A stretch of 64,000 nucleotides of DNA, taken from contig CAWCUU010000004.1 in assembly GCA_963798855.1 (NCBI GenBank), forward strand, positions 186,001 to 250,000, given 5' to 3'. Both the position numbers and the translations under genes were made by a program. The DNA comes from CAWCUU01 sp963798855. GTDB lineage: Bacteria; Gemmatimonadota; Gemmatimonadetes; Longimicrobiales; RSA9. The notes beneath the pieces are model-generated. The model did not search any database. It was not told where the DNA came from and was given only the letters and a program-made list of their open reading frames with translations. This document shows positions 58,821 to 64,000 of this stretch, piece after piece (within the stretch, counting starts at the first letter, position 1; the number at the start of each line of letters is the position of its first letter).

Positions 58821-59303
58821 ATGAACACGATCCGTTCGATCCGACCGAAGAACCGCCCCGAGCTGGGGCTGCTCGCTCTGCGCATCATCGTCGGCGCCGT
58901 CTTCCTCGCTCACGGCGCGCAGAAGCTGTTCGTCTACGGGATCCCCGGGGTGCAGGGCGCCTTCGCTGGGATGGGGATCCCCTTCCCCGGCCTGGTGGGC
59001 CCGGCGATCGCGGCCCTCGAGCTGTTCGGTGGGCTGGCGCTGATCCTCGGCCTGCTGACCCGGGTCTCCAGCGCGTTGCTGGCGCTGGACATGGTGGGCG
59101 CGATCCTGCTGGTCCACCTGGCCGGCGGGTTCTTCCTGCCGTCCGGGGTGGAGTTCGCCCTGACGCTCCTCGGCGCTACGACGGCGCTGGGGCTGAGCGG
59201 GCCGGGTGCGCTGTCGCTGGATCGCGTGCTGGAGCGGCCCCATGGCGCGACCACGCCCGCGGAAGCCGCGCCGAGCGGCCAGGCGCGTCGGAAGGTGGCG
59301 TAG
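58821..59303 (+). CDS. DoxX family membrane protein
   Basis: 160 residues, four membrane helices. The opening LALRIIVGAVFLAHGAQKLF and the FPGLVGPAIAALELFGGLALILG motif are typical of DoxX/MhqP. Family members are tied to quinone and thiol stress in the inner membrane. GAGGAG lies just before the ATG. The C-terminal 25 residues are polar (Ala/Pro/Ser/Arg). It is downstream of MarR and probably under its control. Confidence 0.92.
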   Translation: MNTIRSIRPKNRPELGLLALRIIVGAVFLAHGAQKLFVYGIPGVQGAFAGMGIPFPGLVGPAIAALELFGGLALILGLLTRVSSALLALDMVGAILLVHLAGGFFLPSGVEFALTLLGATTALGLSGPGALSLDRVLERPHGATTPAEAAPSGQARRKVA

Positions 59304-59351
59304 TAGGCCTCCGGCCAGGTCGCAGAAGGGGGTGTGGCCGCGAGCGTGGCG

Positions 59352-60626
59352 CTAGCGCGGCCTCCACTGGATCAGTGGCGCGTCGACGATCGAGGCCTGT
59401 ACGGCGTCGGCGACGGCGCGCCGCAGCGCCACGTGGAGGTCGTTCTCGCGGGTGGGGTCGACGCGGTTGGTGAGCAGGACGATGAACAGGCCACGCTCGG
59501 GGTCCATCCACAGGCTGGTGCCGGTGAAGCCGGTGTGGCCGAAGGAGCGCGGGGAGAAGTATCCCCCCGCACTGGAGCCGGGGGACGGCGTGTCCCAGCC
59601 GAGGGCGCGGCTCGAGCCGGGTGCCTGGCGCGCGGTCCAGCGGGCGATGGTGGTCGGCTGGAGGAATCGGACGTCGCCGTAGACGCCGCCGGCGAGCAGC
59701 ATCTGCGCGAAGACCGCGAGGTCCCTCGCGCTGGAGAACAAGCCGGCGTGTCCGGCCACGCCGCCGAGGGCGCAGGCGTTCTCATCGTGGACGATGCCGT
59801 GCACGTGCATGTGGCGGTAGACGGTGTCGACCTCGGTGAAGGCGATGCGATCGAGGCGCGGGTCGTCGGGCCGGAACGCGGCGGTGCAATCGGTATCCGG
59901 CGGGATGGGTGCGGATGCGAGAGGGTTGAACTCCGTCTCCTTCATCCCGAGCACGCTCCACACGCGGTCCTGCAGGAACGCGTCGAGCGGCCTTCCCGCG
60001 AGCTTCTCTACGATCAGGCCCATCAATACGAAGTCCCAGTCGCTGTAGATCGTGCTGTCGCCGGGCGTGTAGGCGAGGGGGCGGGCATTGATCTGCCGCA
60101 GGTACGCCCGCCTGCCGCGCGTATCCTTCCAGAGCGCGGCGTATGGCTCCATCCCGCCCCTGTGCTCGAGCAGCATGCGGACGGTGATGCCCGCCTTGTC
60201 CGGGGCGTCGAAGCCCGGGAGGTAGTCGTGCACCGGACGTTCGACGTCCAGCTTGCCCTCTTCCTCCAGCATCATCGCGGCCGTCGTCGTCGCCACGACC
60301 TTCGTCAGAGACGCCATGTCGTAGAGCGTCGAGTCGGTGACGGCGGGCGCGCCTTCGGCGCCGTCGATCCGGCCGTAGCCCTTCAGGTGCACGAGTCGGC
60401 CCCAGCGTCCGACGGCCAGCGCCGCGCCGGGCGCCGCTCCCTGCGTGATGGCGGCCCCGACGATGGAGTCGAGGCGCGATCCGAGATCGGCGCGCATGCC
60501 GACGGACTCGGGCGCGGCGCGGACGAGGACGGGGCTGGGAGAAAGGGGCTGCGGCGGGCGCGGCGGGGCATGCGCGCAGGCACCGGACAGCAGGATCATC
60601 ACGGCGATCGTGGATCGGATTCTCAT
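59352..60626 (-). CDS. Beta-lactamase-fold serine hydrolase, lipoprotein
   Basis: 424 residues. Lipobox LSGAC (Cys17), Pro-rich linker, then a class C-like serine hydrolase domain: S-x-x-K in MASLTKVV, the Y-S-D motif in TIYSDWD (Asp instead of Asn), and HTG in FGHTGFTGTS. The family includes esterases, D-aminopeptidases and penicillin-binding-like enzymes; the substrate is unknown. It is in the same family as the 61786-63006 gene, and the two flank htrA. No clear ribosome site before the ATG. Confidence 0.88.
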   Translation of the reverse strand: MRIRSTIAVMILLSGACAHAPPRPPQPLSPSPVLVRAAPESVGMRADLGSRLDSIVGAAITQGAAPGAALAVGRWGRLVHLKGYGRIDGAEGAPAVTDSTLYDMASLTKVVATTTAAMMLEEEGKLDVERPVHDYLPGFDAPDKAGITVRMLLEHRGGMEPYAALWKDTRGRRAYLRQINARPLAYTPGDSTIYSDWDFVLMGLIVEKLAGRPLDAFLQDRVWSVLGMKETEFNPLASAPIPPDTDCTAAFRPDDPRLDRIAFTEVDTVYRHMHVHGIVHDENACALGGVAGHAGLFSSARDLAVFAQMLLAGGVYGDVRFLQPTTIARWTARQAPGSSRALGWDTPSPGSSAGGYFSPRSFGHTGFTGTSLWMDPERGLFIVLLTNRVDPTRENDLHVALRRAVADAVQASIVDAPLIQWRPR

Positions 60627-60761
60627 GAGCCGGCTGAAGAAGCTCGGCGTCCGTCTCGAGCCCTGCTGCGGGACGGTTGCACCGAAAAGGAACCCGCCCG
60701 GGTAGGATCGGGTGAGGCGCGGCACGTCGTCGCCGCGCGACCCCGCGCTTTGGAGGTCCTC

Positions 60762-61796
60762 TTGAGTCACGCGCTGCGCCTTCTCGATTCGCCCCCCGCC
60801 CGGGGACACGAGGCGGGACCCTACCGGCCGCAGGGTGACGACGCCCTCCTCGACGCCTACTCCCGCGCGGTCGTATCGGCGGCCGAACGGGTCGGACCCG
60901 CGGTCGTGCGCGTGGACGTCGAGCGCTCGGTGGCGACGGGGCACGGTCGACGCGGTGACGCCTCCGGGCACGGCTCCGGCTTCCTGTTCGCACCGGACGG
61001 CTTCGTGCTCACGAACAGCCACGTCGTCCACGACGCGCGCCGGCTGCGGATCGAGACACCGGATGGCGCGAGCGCGGCGGCGGACATCGTCGGAGAGGAT
61101 CCCGACACGGACATCGCGGTACTGCGCATCGCGACCGACGCTCACGCCTGGGCGGAGCTCGGCGACTCGGCGGCGCTGCGCGTGGGCCAGCTCGCGATCG
61201 CGATTGGCAACCCGCTCGGCTTCCAGAGCACGGTCACGGCGGGCGTGGTGAGCGCGCTCGGCCGCTCCTTCCGCTCGACCACCGGGCGTCTCATCGATGA
61301 CGTGATCCAGACCGACGCCGCGCTCAATCCCGGCAGCTCGGGCGGCCCGCTGGTGGACTCGGGCGGCCGGGTCATCGGCGTGAACACGGCGGTGATCCTG
61401 CCCGCGCAGGGGATCTGTCTCGCGGTGGGCATCAACACGGTGAAGGTCGTCGCGGCGAAGCTGATTCGCGACGGCCGCGTCCGTCGAGGCTACATCGGCG
61501 TCGCCGGTCAGAGCATCGCGATCGACGCGAGCGCGGCGCGCGCGCTCGGCATGCCGGGCGGCGGCGTGCTGGTGCTGCACGTCGAGGCGGGCGGACCCGC
61601 TCACCGGGCGGGGGTCCGCGAGGGCGACGTGATCATCGCGCTGCACGAGCGCCCCGTCGCCGGGATGGACGATCTCCACCGCCTGCTGACGGAAGAGCAG
61701 ATCGAGAGGGAGGTCGATCTCGCGGTGCTCCGCGGCCGGGAGCGCGTGACCGTGCGCATCACGCCCACGGAGACGCCGACCCGCATCAGCGGATGA
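60762..61796 (+). CDS. HtrA/DegP-like S1C serine protease with PDZ domain, no signal peptide
   Basis: 344 residues from TTG 60762, supported by GGAGG at 60752-60756. Catalytic triad: H87 (TNSHVV), D117 (DTDIAV), S193 (NPGSSGGPL). One PDZ domain follows from about 245 (YIGVAGQSI, VREGDVIIALHERPVAGMDDLHRLL). The N-terminus shows no signal peptide or membrane helix, so the enzyme may be cytoplasmic or the start may be wrong. DegP relatives are protein-quality-control proteases. It overlaps the convergent serine-hydrolase gene by 11 bp at its 3' end. Confidence 0.9.
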   Translation: MSHALRLLDSPPARGHEAGPYRPQGDDALLDAYSRAVVSAAERVGPAVVRVDVERSVATGHGRRGDASGHGSGFLFAPDGFVLTNSHVVHDARRLRIETPDGASAAADIVGEDPDTDIAVLRIATDAHAWAELGDSAALRVGQLAIAIGNPLGFQSTVTAGVVSALGRSFRSTTGRLIDDVIQTDAALNPGSSGGPLVDSGGRVIGVNTAVILPAQGICLAVGINTVKVVAAKLIRDGRVRRGYIGVAGQSIAIDASAARALGMPGGGVLVLHVEAGGPAHRAGVREGDVIIALHERPVAGMDDLHRLLTEEQIEREVDLAVLRGRERVTVRITPTETPTRISG

Positions 61797-63006
61797 GGGG
61801 GAGTGCGCGAGCCTGGATGGCGATCGAGGTGGCGTCTTCGCCGGTATTGATCGCGCCGACGACGCCGTCGCCGGTCTCGGGGTCGATCCAGAAGAACGCC
61901 CGGAACCCCGCCTGGCTCCCCGTGTGGCCGATGAGCGTCGAGTCGCCGCGCCGCAGGACCATGTAGCCGAGCCCCATCCCGGCTTCGTATCCGCCGGCGT
62001 TCTTCCCCATGGACACGACCGGGGCCCACATCTCGCGCAGCGTAGCGCGACGAGCGACCAGCTCGTAGCGTGCGGCGCGGGCGCTGTCTCCGTTCGTCGC
62101 CCCGAGCAGGAACGCGAGGTACTTCGCGAGATCGGAGAGCGGCGCATTCCAGCCACCGTTGGGAATCGTGATGCCGGGATCGAAGTCACGGCCGTTCTCG
62201 ATGACCGTGTCGCGTCCCGTCGTCGAGTTGCGCTCGACATCGTAATTGTTCGAGCGGTGCGGCTCGAGGTAGTACGGCGTCACCCCGAAGTAGCTGCGGT
62301 CGAGACCGAGTGGCGCGAGCACGTTCTTCTGCACGTACGTCTCCCACGGATCGCCCGTGATCGCCTCGATGATGCGTGCGAGATAGATGTAGCCCGGATT
62401 GGAGTAGCCGTAGCGGGAGCCGGGTCGGAAGTGCAGCTCCTGGTACGGCATCATCGCGACGAGCTGGCTCCACCTCGTCGGCTCGAAAGGCTCCCACGGC
62501 TTCCCCTCCTTGTACGGCCACGTCGGGTCCTGGAATCCCGCTGAGTGCGACAGCAGCATGCGCACGGTGATGCTGTCGATCATTCCGTAGGGGTCGTGCA
62601 CGCGTCGCAGCTCCGGCACCCAGCGCGTCACGGGATCGTCGAGGGAGAGCTCGCCGCGATCCCGCAGCTGCATGATCGCGATGGCGGTGAGCCCCTTCGT
62701 GATCGAGCCGTAGTGGAAGATCGTGCCGCCGTCGACCCGCTGGCGCCGGCCACGATCCGCGAGACCGTGATCGTGCCGGGCGGCGATGCGGCCGTCCCGG
62801 ATCAGAAGAACGCTGCCACCGACGACCCGTCCGCTGTCGAGCCGGGCGTCGAAGTAACGCGTGAAGTCGGACCAGCCGGCCGGCGGCGCGGGAGCGGACG
62901 GCGTGTTCCGGCTCGAATCGCGGGGGTCGGGGCGCTGCGCGGCAAGCGGTGCTACGGGAAGGGCGAGCGCGAGGGCGAGCGCGGCGGGGAGCGAGTCAGG
63001 GCTCAT
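61786..63006 (-). CDS. Secreted beta-lactamase-fold serine hydrolase
   Basis: 406 residues. Signal peptide ending PLAAQ (about 24). SITK in the helix after IFHYG, YSN in RYGYSNPGYIYLA and HTG in LIGHTGSQAGF. This is the class C/EstB/D-alanyl-peptidase-like family. It differs from its relative at 59352 in keeping the canonical YSN. Function could be peptidoglycan-related hydrolysis or a lipase-like esterase. Confidence 0.9.
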   Translation of the reverse strand: MSPDSLPAALALALALPVAPLAAQRPDPRDSSRNTPSAPAPPAGWSDFTRYFDARLDSGRVVGGSVLLIRDGRIAARHDHGLADRGRRQRVDGGTIFHYGSITKGLTAIAIMQLRDRGELSLDDPVTRWVPELRRVHDPYGMIDSITVRMLLSHSAGFQDPTWPYKEGKPWEPFEPTRWSQLVAMMPYQELHFRPGSRYGYSNPGYIYLARIIEAITGDPWETYVQKNVLAPLGLDRSYFGVTPYYLEPHRSNNYDVERNSTTGRDTVIENGRDFDPGITIPNGGWNAPLSDLAKYLAFLLGATNGDSARAARYELVARRATLREMWAPVVSMGKNAGGYEAGMGLGYMVLRRGDSTLIGHTGSQAGFRAFFWIDPETGDGVVGAINTGEDATSIAIQARALPLIR

Positions 63007-63145
63007 GGGCGGCTCCGGGACGTGTGAGAGCCGCGAAAATGCGGAATCAATCGGCGTCCGGCAAACCCTGCGCGAAGCGCGGCCGCGGCGCGCCGGACCG
63101 CGCCGCTCGCGGCCAGATGCGCCTGCGGCCGACCGGCCGCCGCAC

Positions 63146-64000
63146 TCAGTCGTCGACGAGCGCGGCGCTCTGCACGTTCGCTCGCAGCGGCACGCGCACC
63201 GAGTAGCTGCGGTTGTTCGGGGTCCGCCCGATCCGGAACTGGGGATTCAGCGCGCGGATCTCCGCCACCGTGCTGCCGACGCTGTGCGCGATCCGGATGA
63301 GAGGCGTCGCCGGCGGCACGGTGAGATGGTCCCAGTGCGGCTCGGCGACCTGCATCGGTCGGAAACCGTAGTCCTCGGCGTGCTTCGTGATGCGCGCGGC
63401 AGCGATCATCAGAGGAACGTAGTCGCGCGTCTCGCTCGGCAGGCGGTCCCAGATTCGGTAGTAGTCACCCTCGCCGCGCGCCTGCTCCCGACCGAACTCC
63501 TCGCGCATGATCCGACCGACGCGGTTCTCGCCGGTGTTGTACGCCGCGGCCGCGAGGTACCAGGAGCCGAAGCGGTCGTGCAGCGCCTGCAGGTAGTCGA
63601 GCGCCGCGTCGGTGGCGCGGACCGGATCGCGGCGCTCGTCGACCGCGCGATCGACGGCCAGACCGTACCGCTCGCCGGTCTCCTGGATGAACTGCCAGAT
63701 TCCAGCCGCTCGCGCCGGCGACGTCGCGGCCGGATTGAAGCCGGACTCGATCATCGCCAGGTACACCAGGTCGCGCGGCATTCCGCGCTCATCGAGCTTC
63801 GTCAGGATGACCGGCGCCCACTCTCCGCCCCGGTCGAGGAAGCGCTGGAACTTCTTGCGCATTGCGGGAACGGTGTCGAAGCGCGCCACCCAGTAGTCCA
63901 CGCGCGGATTCGAGATGTCGGGCAGATCCCATCCCGGCCCGAGCCCCGCCTCCGCCACCGGCGCGATGGCTGGCTCCGCGACCAGGACGGAAGACACGAC
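63146..64000 (-). CDS. mltD: Membrane-bound lytic transglycosylase D-like protein (5' part outside window)
   Basis: At least 284 residues; the frame stays open past the window edge, so the N-terminus and any signal are missing. The SLT domain has YLAMIESGFNP with the catalytic Glu, AAGIWQFI, and AAYNTGENRV. The C-terminal part (about 210 onward) fits LysM-like sequence (LIRIAHSVGSTVAEIRALNP and NRSYSVRVPL). MltD cleaves glycan strands, releasing anhydro-muropeptides. The window holds three other wall enzymes (M23, GT51, L,D-transpeptidase). Confidence 0.85.
   Translation of the reverse strand, partial: VVSSVLVAEPAIAPVAEAGLGPGWDLPDISNPRVDYWVARFDTVPAMRKKFQRFLDRGGEWAPVILTKLDERGMPRDLVYLAMIESGFNPAATSPARAAGIWQFIQETGERYGLAVDRAVDERRDPVRATDAALDYLQALHDRFGSWYLAAAAYNTGENRVGRIMREEFGREQARGEGDYYRIWDRLPSETRDYVPLMIAAARITKHAEDYGFRPMQVAEPHWDHLTVPPATPLIRIAHSVGSTVAEIRALNPQFRIGRTPNNRSYSVRVPLRANVQSAALVDD

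Noticed and set aside
60627..62240. Apparent N-terminal extension of the 59352 serine hydrolase
   Set aside because: Antisense to htrA; the lipoprotein signal begins at 60626.
1..64000. tRNA, rRNA or riboswitch genes
   Set aside because: No T-loop-like GGTTCGA-type cores with matching stems and no known riboswitch layout were seen by eye.

Overview
The window is about 64 kb of GC-rich bacterial chromosome with tightly packed genes on both strands. I saw no rRNA, tRNA, CRISPR array, prophage or insertion sequence. The gene content suggests a member of the Gemmatimonadota: many secreted metallopeptidases (M1, M16, M23, M50), paired periplasmic amidohydrolases, a BNR-repeat protein, a membrane-anchored BTAD regulator and many lipoproteins. 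That placement is an inference from content and style; no marker gene was compared.

Layout. 1-4145 (+) is a housekeeping run: the end of dnaE, then accA, ricT, metG and a small membrane protein. 4409-11317 (+) holds an M23 peptidase with its own promoter and terminator, a coiled-coil lipoprotein, a FadJ-type beta-oxidation enzyme, a lipoprotein with a TonB-C-like domain, a DUF402 protein and a DsbA-like thioredoxin. 11393-13579 (-) is an oxidative-folding operon: HAD phosphatase, membrane-anchored DsbA, VKOR and a small unknown protein, the last three joined by ATGA overlaps. 13595-16331 holds a monofunctional glycosyltransferase, an S58 peptidase and a phytol/dolichol kinase-like protein. 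16461-21087 (-) holds gyrA coupled to a threonine dehydratase, then an SDR. 21164-31994 holds two amidohydrolases, an active/inactive M16 pair bracketed by inverted arrays of a 14-bp repeat, uvrA, and a YheT-type hydrolase.

32004-37266 holds a class V aminotransferase coupled to a YfcC transporter, then a likely metal-handling locus: a CDF transporter facing a Cys/His/Met-rich secreted protein, a TonB-receptor-like remnant and a His-rich outer-membrane protein. 37367-41177 is a split GNAT/nitrilase pair and an M1 peptidase. 41438-44503 encodes a 1021-residue BTAD/TolB-like/TPR regulator. 44637-52121 mixes an ACMSD-like amidohydrolase, an M50 peptidase, a PEP-CTERM-like protein, an L,D-transpeptidase, a Vgb-like propeller, a second M1 peptidase and lipoproteins. 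52271-55547 is a BNR-repeat gene with clear frameshift damage. 55644-64000 holds a DASS transporter, a YceI/MarR/DoxX stress cluster with a readable promoter-operator, two beta-lactamase-fold serine hydrolases on either side of a signal-less HtrA protease, and the 3' part of a lytic transglycosylase gene.

The observations most worth following up are the MarR promoter (near-consensus, palindrome in the spacer, probably leaderless), the frameshift set in the BNR gene, the repeat array that supplies the uvrA stop codon, the collapsed TonB-receptor-like gene, the Met at the main quinolone-contact position of GyrA, and the alternating purine-pyrimidine tract upstream of gyrA.
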